A stretch of 64,000 nt of DNA from an uncultured Roseburia sp. (GCA_947642555.1 CANRSX010000012.1:1-64000), one strand, 5' to 3'. Numbered from the stretch's first letter, positions 17,960-26,890 are shown. Notes: generated from the sequence alone by a model not told the origin. A program made the numbers and translations.

Positions 17960-18847
17960 CTACATCTGCACCTCCCTGCTCTTTAAAAATTTCTGCTGGA
18001 CCGCGTTTAAGATAATGATGATAAATAAAAGCATCACGCCCACCGCGGTTCCGAATCCCTGCCGGCCCTCGTTAAAGCCGACCTTATACAGCAGGTAGAC
18101 CAGTGTCTCGGAAGTAAATCCCGGCCCGCCGTCCGTCATGACATTGATCTCGTCGAAGACCTTTAACCCCTTGATCAGCGAGAGCGTCAGATTGATCGTA
18201 AACGCCCCGGAGATCAGCGGGATCGTGATGGATTTAAACCGCTGCCACGCGCTGGCGCCGTCGATTTCCGCCGCCTCGATCAGCTCCGGCGACACGCTCT
18301 GTAAGGACGCGAGATAAATGATCATGTAATATCCCGCTCCCTTCCAGACCATCACGATACCGATCATCAAAAGCGTCAGCGCCGTGTTTCCCAGCCAGTC
18401 CTGCTTATACTCCCCGAGCCCCGCTCCCTGCAGCAGGGAATTAAAGGTACCGAAGTTATAATTGTACATGATCTTCCAGATAAAACCGGATACGATACCG
18501 CTGATCAGCACCGGGATGTAAAACGCGCTCCGGAAAACGTTTTTGCCCCAGCGCACGTGATCCACCATCAGCGCAAGGCCCAGCGCGAAAGCATTTTCAA
18601 AAATCGAGATAAATACGGTCAGAATAAATGTATTCTTTAACGCATTGCCGAAACGCGCGCTGGTAAAGATCTCTTTATAATTTGCAAGACCGATAAAGGT
18701 CACCTTCGGGCTGACGCCGTCCCAGGATGTGAGACTGTAGTAAAAGCTGGAAATCGTCGGAACTACTACAAACACAGTAAATAATATAAATGCCGGTCCG
18801 ATAAACAGCATCGCCGTCTTATCTATTTTACCCTTTTTCTTTGTCAT
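17960..18847 (-). CDS. CUT1 ABC sugar transporter permease (MalF/UgpA-like)
   Basis: A 295-aa membrane protein with six hydrophobic helices. The EAA motif is at about residues 195-215 (EAAEIDGASAWQRFKSI). The conserved late segment VFDEINVMTDGGPG is typical of MalF-type permeases. An RBS AAGGGGG precedes ATG 18847. It lies downstream of the solute-binding protein gene, separated by a strong hairpin at 18876-18903. Confidence 0.95.
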   Translation of the reverse strand: MTKKKGKIDKTAMLFIGPAFILFTVFVVVPTISSFYYSLTSWDGVSPKVTFIGLANYKEIFTSARFGNALKNTFILTVFISIFENAFALGLALMVDHVRWGKNVFRSAFYIPVLISGIVSGFIWKIMYNYNFGTFNSLLQGAGLGEYKQDWLGNTALTLLMIGIVMVWKGAGYYMIIYLASLQSVSPELIEAAEIDGASAWQRFKSITIPLISGAFTINLTLSLIKGLKVFDEINVMTDGGPGFTSETLVYLLYKVGFNEGRQGFGTAVGVMLLFIIIILNAVQQKFLKSREVQM

Positions 18848-18875
18848 GGGAACCCCCTTTCTTCTCTCTTTTGCA

Positions 18876-18903
18876 GAGGAACCTGCGTTTCCGCAGGTTC
18901 CTC
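18876..18903 (-). promoter_or_regulatory. Intercistronic hairpin between binding-protein and permease genes
   Basis: A perfect 12-bp stem (GAGGAACCTGCG and its complement) with a 4-base loop and no following T-run. Such hairpins often protect the upstream message and lower readthrough, giving more binding protein than permease. Confidence 0.75.
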
Positions 18904-18919
18904 ACACTCTAAAACGATA

Positions 18920-20344
18920 TTATTCAATTCCGACCCCGGTCAGCGGATTAAAGCTCTCCATGCCGACCTTCCAGGTCTTGTTCAGCTCCTCGCAGGCGGA
19001 ATCAATATCTCGGGTTCCCTGCAGGACTTCGATTAAGGTCTTGTAGGTAAAGTTCCGGAAATCGGGCGGCAGCTCATTGTTTCCGACGCGCCCGTTCCAC
19101 ATCGGGGCAAGGTCGTCCGCATTGTTCGTGGCCTCCACCACTTCCTTAAAGACGTCCATCGCCTCAAGCTCCGGCTCATCCACCGTCACCGGAATCGCGC
19201 TTAACTTCTCGCAGTAAATCTTATAATTCTCCGGCGCATAGAAGAAACGGATAAACTCCTCAGCCGCCGCCTTCTTGTCCGGATCCTTTGCCGCCTCCGC
19301 GGAGATCGCAAGACCGCCGACACCGCCGCCGCCGACCAGACGCGTCTTTCCGTCCGGGCTTGGAACCGGGAACCATCCCATCTCAAAATCCGGATCCGCT
19401 GCCGCGATCTGTGAGAACATATGGGTACCGGAGTACATCATCGCCGCCATATCGTTTACCATAAAGGTCGTGATCTGAGCGTCCGGCGTGGAGGACCAGC
19501 CGTCCTGCGCATACTGCATGATCTGCTGCATCTCCTCGAAGGTCTTCTTAAAGGTCTCGTCCGAGAAATCCTTGCTGCCGTCATAGCAGTGCTCGATGAA
19601 ATCCGGATCCTGGCTTAACACCTGGTCATTGTACGCCTTGTGGAACCAGAAGCCCATATGCCAGATATCCTGTCCGCCGACTACCAGCGGAGCCATGTCG
19701 CCCTTGTCCTGAATCGTCTGGCAGAGCTCGATAAATTCGTCATATGTCGTCGGCTCTGTCAGGCCGTTCTCGTCAAAATATGTCTTGTTGTAGATGATAC
19801 CGTTCGTATTCTCTCCTGCGAACGGAGCCGTATAGACTTTGCCGTCAAAGGCTGTCGTCGTCTTAAACAGCGCCACGATGTCATCCGGCAGGGGCTCCAG
19901 CTTTCCGGCCCGGACATACACCGCGGTATCCCTCATCTCCATGACATCCGGGAACTCGCCCACACTGTCCTTCGTCTTGATGAACTCGCTGTACGCGCCG
20001 CCGTTGCCCGGCTCGATCGTCACCGTGATATCCGGATAGGTCTCGTTGAACTTATTCACGATCTCGTTCATCGCCGCCTTCGCGCCCTCGTCGCCGTCCG
20101 CAAAGATGTAGGTCAGCTCCGTGGGTGCCGATACGATGGAACCGCCTGCCGCATCTGCATCCGTATCCGCACCTGCGCCCGCGTCGTCCCCGGCTTCTGT
20201 GGGGGCCGCCGCCGCGTGATCCGCTCCGCTTCCCGCCGCGTTATACGCCGGCGTATCCGTCTTTCCCGCATCATTTCCGCATCCCGCCAGCGCGCCTGCC
20301 GTAAGCACGGCCGCTAAGAATGCTGCCATTGTTCTTCTCTTCAT
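18920..20344 (-). CDS. CUT1 extracellular sugar-binding lipoprotein
   Basis: A 474-aa lipoprotein. The signal peptide MKRRTMAAFLAAVLTAGA ends in lipobox LAGC. An Ala/Asp/Gly-rich linker of about 50 residues follows, then a family 1 solute-binding domain (ITVTIEPGNGGAYSEFIKTK, then FPDVMEM, then GIIYNKTYFDENGL). It should capture an oligosaccharide outside the membrane for the two permeases. An alternative start 12 codons upstream lacks an RBS; ATG 20344 has AAGGAGG. The gene heads the operon and follows a promoter and conserved upstream block at 20392-20454. Confidence 0.95.
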   Translation of the reverse strand: MKRRTMAAFLAAVLTAGALAGCGNDAGKTDTPAYNAAGSGADHAAAAPTEAGDDAGAGADTDADAAGGSIVSAPTELTYIFADGDEGAKAAMNEIVNKFNETYPDITVTIEPGNGGAYSEFIKTKDSVGEFPDVMEMRDTAVYVRAGKLEPLPDDIVALFKTTTAFDGKVYTAPFAGENTNGIIYNKTYFDENGLTEPTTYDEFIELCQTIQDKGDMAPLVVGGQDIWHMGFWFHKAYNDQVLSQDPDFIEHCYDGSKDFSDETFKKTFEEMQQIMQYAQDGWSSTPDAQITTFMVNDMAAMMYSGTHMFSQIAAADPDFEMGWFPVPSPDGKTRLVGGGGVGGLAISAEAAKDPDKKAAAEEFIRFFYAPENYKIYCEKLSAIPVTVDEPELEAMDVFKEVVEATNNADDLAPMWNGRVGNNELPPDFRNFTYKTLIEVLQGTRDIDSACEELNKTWKVGMESFNPLTGVGIE

Positions 20345-20391
20345 GTTTTTCCTCCTTCTGACGTCCTGTTGTACCGTCATCTTATGGTTCT

Positions 20392-20454
20392 ATTATATCA
20401 GCCGGTTTCTTCTGTAAAATTGGTTTTTTTAAGCAAAACATACGGATTTTTAAG
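20392..20454 (-). promoter_or_regulatory. Promoter and conserved upstream element of the sugar-ABC operon
   Basis: TATAAT (20397-20392 on the minus strand) is preceded by AT-rich DNA and an upstream block reading TTAAAAATCCGTATGTTTTG (from 20453 leftward) then CTTAAAAAAACC. The same block with a TAAAAT -10 box at the same distance precedes the SipW operon (29262-29323). It is a candidate activator site for the YesN-like regulator. Confidence 0.7.
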
Positions 20455-20456
20455 AT

Positions 20457-22220
20457 TTAATCCTCATCGGCATATTCAAAATAGTCAAAATCACAGTATT
20501 TCCCGAATCCGGTCAGATCCTGACAGCAGAGTCCCACCATGCCGCCCGTAAACCAGCCCTGGGTGCATGCCTCGTCCGATAAAAAGCTGCAGTCAAAGCA
20601 TTCCCCCACGGGCTCATACTCCGTCTGCTCCCCCGCGTGCCAGTAAAACTGCAGCATCTCCCGCCGCACCTGCACCTTAAAATAAATCCTCTCATGCTCC
20701 GGCGCCGGGATGTATCCCGCCGGATACGTGTACGCTTTGTTCTCCGCCCGCAGGATGCTGATGCATTTTCCCGCGTCCTCGTCCCGGCTCACGTGCAGAT
20801 ACAGATAGTTTTCCGTGTCATACATGACGATCAGCCCTGCCATCTGCTTAAAATAGTCCGGCTCAAATTCCATGCAGGTTAAGGCCGTAAAGCAAAAGGC
20901 GCTTCTCCTTCTCGCGATCAGGCTCTGCCGAAACAGCGAAGCAAGCCCCTCCCTTCCATACATCCGAAGCCATCCGGGCCGCGCCGTGAGGGAAAGGTAC
21001 TCCTCCGTCATCGGAATCCGAAGCGACTGGTACTCATTGTCAAGCCGCGGCGCGTCAAAATCATCCCGCGCCGGCTTCTCTGGGAACGGACATTCCGGAA
21101 GCGCCGGAGCCGTCACCTCCACATCCGCCAGCACAGTCCCGTTGCTTAGCTTTGGCCAGCCCTCATCCGTCCAGCGCACACGCTGGATCGCCGTCTCCCT
21201 GCCCAGCGGATAACGGCGCTCCCCGGCAAAGCGCGGCGCATCCGCCGGATTTCTGCTCTCCAAGGGGCGTCCGCACAGATGCACCATGTACCATTCTCCG
21301 GTCTGCGTCTGCACCAGATCCGCATGTCCCGCTTTCTGCAGCGGGTGATCCGGGTGATGCCTGGAGGTCAGAATGGAATAAGATTCGTCATTTGTCGTTC
21401 TTCCCGCTTTTTCACACCGGTACATCTCATAGGGACCCCAGACGGACCGCGCGCGCTGGATCGTCTGGCCATGCCCTTCCCCGGTTCCCGTGTCGGCTGA
21501 GAAGAGATAGTACCAGCCGTCCCGTTTGAAAATATGCGGCCCCTCAAGGAAAATCCGCGTCCCCTGATAGATTTCCCGCACCGGCCCCATCATCCGCCCG
21601 GCCACGGCATCATACTCCTGCAGGATGATCCGCCCTGCATATTTTTTCGGAACGCGGTGATCTGTGACCATGCTGACCATATACTTCCGCCCGTCGTCAT
21701 CGTGGAACAGGGAGGGATCAAAGCCGAAGTTGTTTAACGGTACCGGAGCGGACCAGGGGCCCATGATATCCTCCGCCGTCAGCAGATAATTTCTCGTGTC
21801 ATACATATTACAATAGAAGGAATTCACCACCGTACAAAGCAGCCAGAACTTCCCCTCCGCCCGGGTCAGGCACGGCGCCCAGATCCCCTGGGACGGGCCG
21901 ACGCCCTTTAAATCCAGCGCACCGACTACGTCCGGTGTACCGGCTGCGTTCGGTGTACCGGCTGCGCCCGGTGTACCGACTGCGTCCTGCGTGTCCGACT
22001 GCAGCCCGGTTTTTGTGGCCGGCGTCCCGGGACAGAACGCGTCCTGCGCGGTGGGCGCCGTCACATAGGTCAGCGTCTCCCAGTGCACAAGATCCCTGGA
22101 ATGGCTGATCCGGATGCCCGGCCACCACTCGAAGGTCGATGTCGCGATATAATAATCATCCCCGGCCCGCACGATGGACGGGTCGGGGTGGAAACCTCTT
22201 AAAATCGGATTCTGAATCAT
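20457..22220 (-). CDS. GH43 beta-xylosidase/arabinofuranosidase-like enzyme with C-terminal beta-sandwich
   Basis: A 587-aa enzyme without signal peptide. The five-bladed GH43 domain has the expected residues: Asp in GFHPDPSIV (base), Asp in FGFDPSLFHDDDG (pKa modulator) and Glu in IFLEGPHIF (acid). The C-terminal about 200 residues form the GH43_C2-type domain (FDAPRLDNEYQSLRIP, then LTARPGWLRM). A 24-residue insert rich in Gly-Thr-Pro-Ala (18-bp repeats, 21921-21992) sits in a loop before GIWAPCL. The start ATG 22220 overlaps the stop of the 53-aa membrane peptide gene, tying it to the surface-fibre operon. It is likely cytoplasmic and processes xylo-oligosaccharides. Confidence 0.93.
   Translation of the reverse strand: MIQNPILRGFHPDPSIVRAGDDYYIATSTFEWWPGIRISHSRDLVHWETLTYVTAPTAQDAFCPGTPATKTGLQSDTQDAVGTPGAAGTPNAAGTPDVVGALDLKGVGPSQGIWAPCLTRAEGKFWLLCTVVNSFYCNMYDTRNYLLTAEDIMGPWSAPVPLNNFGFDPSLFHDDDGRKYMVSMVTDHRVPKKYAGRIILQEYDAVAGRMMGPVREIYQGTRIFLEGPHIFKRDGWYYLFSADTGTGEGHGQTIQRARSVWGPYEMYRCEKAGRTTNDESYSILTSRHHPDHPLQKAGHADLVQTQTGEWYMVHLCGRPLESRNPADAPRFAGERRYPLGRETAIQRVRWTDEGWPKLSNGTVLADVEVTAPALPECPFPEKPARDDFDAPRLDNEYQSLRIPMTEEYLSLTARPGWLRMYGREGLASLFRQSLIARRRSAFCFTALTCMEFEPDYFKQMAGLIVMYDTENYLYLHVSRDEDAGKCISILRAENKAYTYPAGYIPAPEHERIYFKVQVRREMLQFYWHAGEQTEYEPVGECFDCSFLSDEACTQGWFTGGMVGLCCQDLTGFGKYCDFDYFEYADED
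21921..21992 (-). repeat. 18-bp tandem repeat (4 copies) in the GH43 catalytic domain
   Basis: Units start at 21921, 21939, 21957 and 21975 and encode GTPGAA/GTPNAA/GTPDVV-type hexapeptides. They lengthen a surface loop of the propeller domain. Confidence 0.93.
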
Positions 22221-22378
22221 GCTGTTTCTCCTGTTTTCTCTCTTTTTTCAAATTCCTTTTCCCGCTGTCTCTGCCGCAGGATATGTGCGGCCAGCGCCAC
22301 AGCCATGGCGACAAGCAGGATTAGCGCGGGGATATCCCACACGCAGAAGCCAAAACTGACAAGTAACATCTCTTTCAT
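22217..22378 (-). CDS. 53-aa single-pass membrane peptide
   Basis: A short gene: ATG 22378, GGAGG seven bases upstream, stop 22217-22219 overlapping the GH43 start (ATGA). The product is MKEMLLVSFGFCVWDIPAL, then a hydrophobic stretch ILLVAMAVALAAHIL, then a charged tail RQRQREKEFEKREKTGETA. One membrane helix with a basic/acidic cytoplasmic tail is predicted. The function is unknown; its place between the anchor-like 322-aa protein and GH43 suggests a role in the fibre system. Codon use and RBS make it more than a chance frame. Confidence 0.75.
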   Translation of the reverse strand: MKEMLLVSFGFCVWDIPALILLVAMAVALAAHILRQRQREKEFEKREKTGETA

Positions 22379-22412
22379 CACACAACCTCCATACGTTTAC
22401 TTTTCCCGTGAC

Positions 22413-23381
22413 CTATCTTCCGCCGGTTCTGCTTCTTCGCTCAAATTCCAGCTGCTGCGCACGCCTGCGGCTGTAAATATAACCTGCCTCCAGAAGCATC
22501 GCAAGAAGCAGCAGGATGTAGTGCAGGATACAGTGCACATGCCTGCCGGCTTTCATTCCGGCAAGCGGTACTTCCCCGTCCTTTGGATCTGTCACAAGCT
22601 CCGGAGCCCCGCCGTCCTCCTCATTCGCAAGGGGAACGCCGTTTTCATCCACATCCACGAGATCCTCACCGGTATCCCCCGCGTCCGCGGCATCCCCGGC
22701 TACGCCCCCGGCATCCCCGGCTGCACCGGGGAGAGCGTTTATGATCGCAGTCAGAAGGCCGCCTCCCTCTGCCGGAGATCCGGTGGCTGTCACCGGCTCC
22801 CCGTAAATGACCTGCTGCCCGCCAAAGACTCCTCCGCCGGTGCCGCCGGCGGGAGGATCCAGTTCTTCCACCTTAAACTGCCAGGTCAGATGTCCCACGG
22901 CATTTTGAAATTCATTTCCCATGGTAACCGGCACCTCCAGCGTCAGATCAAGGGTCACACTGGCGCCGTGGGCAAAGGTGCCCAGGCTGACCCAGTCGCT
23001 TAATCCTGCCGTGCCGGACGCCGGTCCGGTATACAGTTCGGAGCTGTCGTTCTGACGGATCGTAAGCGTCAGCTGATCCAGGAAACCTTCCGTGTCCTCC
23101 TGCACACCCGCCAGGCGCAGATATATTACTACATCCGCCTCTGTTTCTGCATTGTTTTTTACAACGATCTGATCCGTCCGCACATCCCCCGGCATGATGT
23201 CTTTCAGGCCGGAAAACAGGTCCGTGGGCGATTCCTCACTGCCGGGTGCAAAGACAAACAGCCCCGACTGTCCCTCATAGCTGACAGAGCCGCCCTCCGC
23301 CCCGTAAGCGGTGGCTGTCACGGCAAGGAATGCGCACAGCGCCGCCATCAGCACAACAATCCGTTTTCCCGTCTTTCTCAT
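22413..23381 (-). CDS. Secreted, C-terminally membrane-anchored protein of the SipW/TasA-like operon
   Basis: A 322-aa protein with a classical signal peptide (MRKTGKRIVVLMAALCAFLA, cleavage near ATAYG), an extracellular beta-rich domain (MPGDVRTDQIVVKNNAETEA typical of TasA/camelysin-type folds), a Gly/Ala/Asp-rich linker, then a C-terminal helix (CILHYILLLLAMLLEAGYIY) and a basic tail. There is no LPXTG; a PLAG segment precedes the helix. It may anchor or cap fibres at the membrane. The start overlaps the upstream stop as ATGA, so the genes are translationally coupled. Confidence 0.8.
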   Translation of the reverse strand: MRKTGKRIVVLMAALCAFLAVTATAYGAEGGSVSYEGQSGLFVFAPGSEESPTDLFSGLKDIMPGDVRTDQIVVKNNAETEADVVIYLRLAGVQEDTEGFLDQLTLTIRQNDSSELYTGPASGTAGLSDWVSLGTFAHGASVTLDLTLEVPVTMGNEFQNAVGHLTWQFKVEELDPPAGGTGGGVFGGQQVIYGEPVTATGSPAEGGGLLTAIINALPGAAGDAGGVAGDAADAGDTGEDLVDVDENGVPLANEEDGGAPELVTDPKDGEVPLAGMKAGRHVHCILHYILLLLAMLLEAGYIYSRRRAQQLEFERRSRTGGR

Positions 23382-24019
23382 GGCTGCACCTCCTCACCGG
23401 CTGCGGGCAGAGCCACACTCCAGCCCTTTTTGTCCGTATCGTACCGCATTCCCCAGGCCTCCTTTACCGCGGCCTCCGGGGTGATCTGGACGGCCTGGGC
23501 GAGGACGTCGACGCAGAGACTGCAGTCTGTCTCCCCGCTTTCCGGCGCTGCGCCCGGTGTGACGGTATAGCTGCCGAAGGGCACGGTGACAGGCACGGCT
23601 TCGCTCCCCTCCGCAGGGGCGGCCGCACCGGCCGGGTACTGATAATACCAGAAGCCGTCCGCACCCTCCTGCCAGCCGGCGCCGGGCGTAAACTCCCATG
23701 CGTCCTCCGCCGGAGCGGCCAGCACATTTCCCGCCGCGTCCTTCCAGGAGCCGGCCACCCGCGCCCGCAGGTATACGGCATAATCCGTGTTGGAAACCTG
23801 TATCGTGATATCCGTTCCGCCATCTCCCGCGCTCATGATCACCGCAGGGCCGACGGCATTTACCGGTTCAAATGTGTTCGTCGTCTCCGTCTCTTTTGTC
23901 AGATACGCCATCGTCGCTCCGGCGCTTACTCCCAGGATCAGCAGAAGGGAAACAGACAGTATGAGGGCCTTTGCCGGATGTTTTATCCGTTTCCGTTCCT
24001 GACTCTGATTGTCATTCAT
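23378..24019 (-). CDS. SipW-dependent surface protein (TasA/camelysin-like), no. 4
   Basis: A 213-aa protein with the SipW-type leader: basic start, hydrophobic LILSVSLLLILGVSAG, then ATMAYLTKETETTNTF. The mature part has a domain rich in Tyr, Trp and Gly (GFWYYQYPAG) and ends acidic. The preferred start is the second ATG (24019), with GGAGG seven bases upstream. It is probably processed by the SipW peptidase of this operon and exported as a fibre or matrix subunit. Confidence 0.85.
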   Translation of the reverse strand: MNDNQSQERKRIKHPAKALILSVSLLLILGVSAGATMAYLTKETETTNTFEPVNAVGPAVIMSAGDGGTDITIQVSNTDYAVYLRARVAGSWKDAAGNVLAAPAEDAWEFTPGAGWQEGADGFWYYQYPAGAAAPAEGSEAVPVTVPFGSYTVTPGAAPESGETDCSLCVDVLAQAVQITPEAAVKEAWGMRYDTDKKGWSVALPAAGEEVQP

Positions 24020-24035
24020 TGTCATGCCTCCTCTC

Positions 24036-26297
24036 TCAGTCGCTGCCGGCTGTGACGCCGGATAACAGCCTGCTTACGGCTTCTCCGAAAAGCCAGGATG
24101 TATTTGTTCCCCCGGCGCGGAATGCGGTTGTCGCCGACTCATTCTTTTTTACTTCGACCCTGTTTTCCTGTGTGCCATTCCAGCTCCAGGACTGTTCGCG
24201 CACCGTGTAGTTCCCGGCCGGCAGGCCCTTTACCGTCACGGATCCGCCGCCGGTGAGCATGACTTCCTTTGTATAATTGCCGTCTTCCGAATGGATCGTA
24301 TATACCGCCGTCGCGCCGCCTGCATCCTGTTCTTTCGCAATGACCAGATCGCCGACGGTTTTTTCCAGCGTGGCGGTAAATGTCAGCGTCTCACCCGCTG
24401 CCAGCGCCGGCATGGTCTCCGGGACATCCCCTGGCCAGCCGCTCCACACATAGCCGAAGGGGGCGGTGATCTCCGGTGGTGTGATCTTCGCTTCATACCG
24501 GTACTCTTCCGTCCGGTCCAGGGAATGATCCTCCGGTCTGTCGGAAATTCTCACAATCCAGTGAGCCGGATAAGAAAGTCGTTTGTAGTAAATATCAATC
24601 CTTGCCGTCCCGTCTTCGCTGATCACAGGATTTCCTGCCTCATCTTCGCTGTTACACTCTGTCTTTTCATACAGGAAACCGGCAAATTCTTTCTGCGTAT
24701 ATCGGGAAAGGTCGATCTGCGTGCCGAATTTCCCGGAGCCGGTGACCGGTTCCCCTGCCGCTTCCGTGTAGGTCCTGTCATTTTCCGGGCAGTCCGGATC
24801 CTCAAGATGGTAGTGAACGGTATAATCCTTTTCATCACGTTTGTAGTACACTTTAATGACGACCTCTCCGCCCTCCGATGTGATCATCAGCCTGTCACTT
24901 CCCGGAACGGCCGGATCAATCGGAACCTCGCGGCCTTCCTCTATCACCTGAACCGCCTGCCTTACGGTATAATTCGGATATTTATCCGTCTGATAGGAAA
25001 TGACATCTCCGGTTTTCCCTGGCTGACTCTCTGGATCCGTGTCCGTCAGTTCCGGCTCCCCGGCCGCATTGTCTTTGTAATACTGTACTGTATAAGAGCC
25101 TTCCAGGGGTTTCCACTGGGCGTAGAGGGTCAGGTTTCCGGTGGTCTGAAAGGTCTGTCCCGCCTCATACTTCGGATCCGCCACACCGGCATCCGGATCG
25201 GTGTTCCATCCCAGAAACGCATATCCTTCCCGTGATGGCCGGACGGTACTCACAGTCATACGCTGCGAGGTTCCTTCCGTGCCGGTGGTATAGCCCTCTG
25301 TAATACCAAAACCATGCTGTCCTTCCTGATCAAAGACGACCGGATTTTCTGTGCCGTCGTTCATCCGGTAGGTTACTGTGATGGGCGCTATCACATACAT
25401 TGTTACGCAATGCTTCTCGAGTCCATGCCCCGGACCTTTCGCGCTTTGTAAAACGGCATTTTCGCCTGCTGCTGCATCTGCCCTGACGCTGACCTTTGCA
25501 TGATTATGCTGATATGTATCTACCTCATTACCGCCGATCCATTTTTTATTATAAGGAAGCAGGCCTTTGTTCGCTATCAGTACCTCTATCCTTTCATCTT
25601 CAGGCGGCGTATCCCACTGCCACCAGCAATACAGGGCTCCACTATTTTCCCGTTCTACTGTATATACTGCTCCCTGCGGAACATAAATGACAATATCACC
25701 AGCTTTGTTTGTCTGAAGAATCTTATCACCCTCTACCCTGTGATATATATTGTCATCTGTTTTTGTATAAATTCCAGGATTACTTTCTGCCAACACCGCC
25801 GCATCCTTTGTCAGCATCCCGTCCGGCATTGCATCCATCTCCGGCAGTTCGTCTCCGGTCAGCTCGTCCTCTGTCCCGGGCTCTGCCACGGTGTCCTGAT
25901 TGTTTTCGTCCGTAGTCAGATCTGCCGCATCCAGGGCAGGAATTTCCGCCGCATCCGGGACAGGAATTTCCGACTCTTCCGCGTCCGGGATCTCCGACTC
26001 TTCCGCGTCCGACGTTTCCGCCGCGTCAAATGTATTCCCGTCATCCGCCGGTGGGAGCACGATTTCTTTCGTGATCTGCGAACCCGTCGCGGGCGCACCC
26101 GTCTCTAAAGCGTTTGCTTCCGTCGTATCATTCTCACGCGTATCCGTTTCTGTCCCGGACACCGTCTCATTCAGATCCTCCCCCGGCATCGGGTCCTCCA
26201 TGATCACCGCGTTTTCCTCGATTGCCCGAAGCACCGGCCACGGGAGAGCAAGCATCACTGCAAAAACCAGTACGACTGTCAATATCCGTTTTTTCAC
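24036..26297 (-). CDS. Large secreted adhesin with InlB-B/MucBP-like repeats and a CnaB-like end
   Basis: A 753-aa protein. The signal peptide (KKRILTVVLVFAVMLALPWPVLRA) is followed by about 120 acidic low-complexity residues with 24-bp repeats. Next come an InlB B-type (Listeria-Bacteroides) repeat (GYAFLGWNTDPDAGVADP, then LTLYAQW), two MucBP-like modules (YTVQYYKDNAAGEPEL, then YTVHYHLEDPDCPEN) and a CnaB/SpaA-like domain (GDLVIAKEQDAGGATAVYTI, then GLPAGNYTVREQSW). No C-terminal anchor is visible, so it may associate with the SipW-dependent fibres. GTG 26297 overlaps the upstream stop (GTGA). Confidence 0.85.
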   Translation of the reverse strand: MKKRILTVVLVFAVMLALPWPVLRAIEENAVIMEDPMPGEDLNETVSGTETDTRENDTTEANALETGAPATGSQITKEIVLPPADDGNTFDAAETSDAEESEIPDAEESEIPVPDAAEIPALDAADLTTDENNQDTVAEPGTEDELTGDELPEMDAMPDGMLTKDAAVLAESNPGIYTKTDDNIYHRVEGDKILQTNKAGDIVIYVPQGAVYTVERENSGALYCWWQWDTPPEDERIEVLIANKGLLPYNKKWIGGNEVDTYQHNHAKVSVRADAAAGENAVLQSAKGPGHGLEKHCVTMYVIAPITVTYRMNDGTENPVVFDQEGQHGFGITEGYTTGTEGTSQRMTVSTVRPSREGYAFLGWNTDPDAGVADPKYEAGQTFQTTGNLTLYAQWKPLEGSYTVQYYKDNAAGEPELTDTDPESQPGKTGDVISYQTDKYPNYTVRQAVQVIEEGREVPIDPAVPGSDRLMITSEGGEVVIKVYYKRDEKDYTVHYHLEDPDCPENDRTYTEAAGEPVTGSGKFGTQIDLSRYTQKEFAGFLYEKTECNSEDEAGNPVISEDGTARIDIYYKRLSYPAHWIVRISDRPEDHSLDRTEEYRYEAKITPPEITAPFGYVWSGWPGDVPETMPALAAGETLTFTATLEKTVGDLVIAKEQDAGGATAVYTIHSEDGNYTKEVMLTGGGSVTVKGLPAGNYTVREQSWSWNGTQENRVEVKKNESATTAFRAGGTNTSWLFGEAVSRLLSGVTAGSD
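25921..26028 (-). repeat. 24-bp tandem repeat (over 4 copies) in the adhesin
   Basis: Units start at about 25921, 25945, 25969 and 25993. They encode octapeptides of the DAEESEIP / DAAEIPAL type and form an acidic stalk. Confidence 0.85.
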
Positions 26298-26890
26298 TGG
26301 CGTTCACTCCCTTCCTCCGAATCTTCCGGCCATCCAAAGGCATCCCACACGGTGGCACCGTTGTGCTCGCTCTGCACCCCGTACGCACTTACATTCAACG
26401 TAAAATTCTTTCCCAGGTATGCATTGTCAACCTTCGGGCCATCGACGACTACCTCTGTAAAAAGTTCCGGTGTCGTCTCCCCGGCCTCCAGCACATCCAG
26501 ATAGTAGTAATATCCGTCATCCTCCCGGTAGGTCCAGGATTCCTCATTGACATCGATCTTTAAGCATTCCTTTGCGGTGGGGCTCAGCGCGTCTTCCCTG
26601 CCCTGAGCATCCGTTACGCCTGTCACGATCTTTACGCGCAGATACATTGGATGTCCGCCCGTATTCTCCACCGTGACGCTCTTTTCGATTGTCTGCCCGG
26701 GTATGACCTGCATACTCCCTGCCGGAAGCAGCTCCCCGTATACCGTCCGGTCATGGAGCTTTAAGTCAAGATTTCCCGCGGTGATCACACTGTCAGCCTC
26801 AGCCTCAGCGGTAAAATATGCCAGTGTTCCCGTGGAAGACAGCGCCAGGACGGCAATGCTTCCGAATACAGCCGCTAATTTCCGCTTCAT
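26294..26890 (-). CDS. SipW-dependent surface protein (TasA/camelysin-like), no. 3
   Basis: A 198-aa protein with a textbook SipW-type leader (MKRKLAAVFGSIAVLALSST, then GTLAYFTAEAEADSVITAGNLDL), closest to TasA/CalY of the set. The mature domain has VIPGQTIEKSVTVENTGGHP and a Tyr-rich strand (DDGYYYYLDV). It is predicted to be cut after GTLA and exported as a fibre subunit. ATG 26890 is preferred to TTG 26899 on RBS spacing. Its stop overlaps the adhesin start. Confidence 0.9.
   Translation of the reverse strand: MKRKLAAVFGSIAVLALSSTGTLAYFTAEAEADSVITAGNLDLKLHDRTVYGELLPAGSMQVIPGQTIEKSVTVENTGGHPMYLRVKIVTGVTDAQGREDALSPTAKECLKIDVNEESWTYREDDGYYYYLDVLEAGETTPELFTEVVVDGPKVDNAYLGKNFTLNVSAYGVQSEHNGATVWDAFGWPEDSEEGSERQ

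Noticed and set aside
22413-23381. Sortase substrate
   Set aside because: A C-terminal helix and basic tail are present, but no LPXTG-like motif is convincing; PLAG is too short to count.
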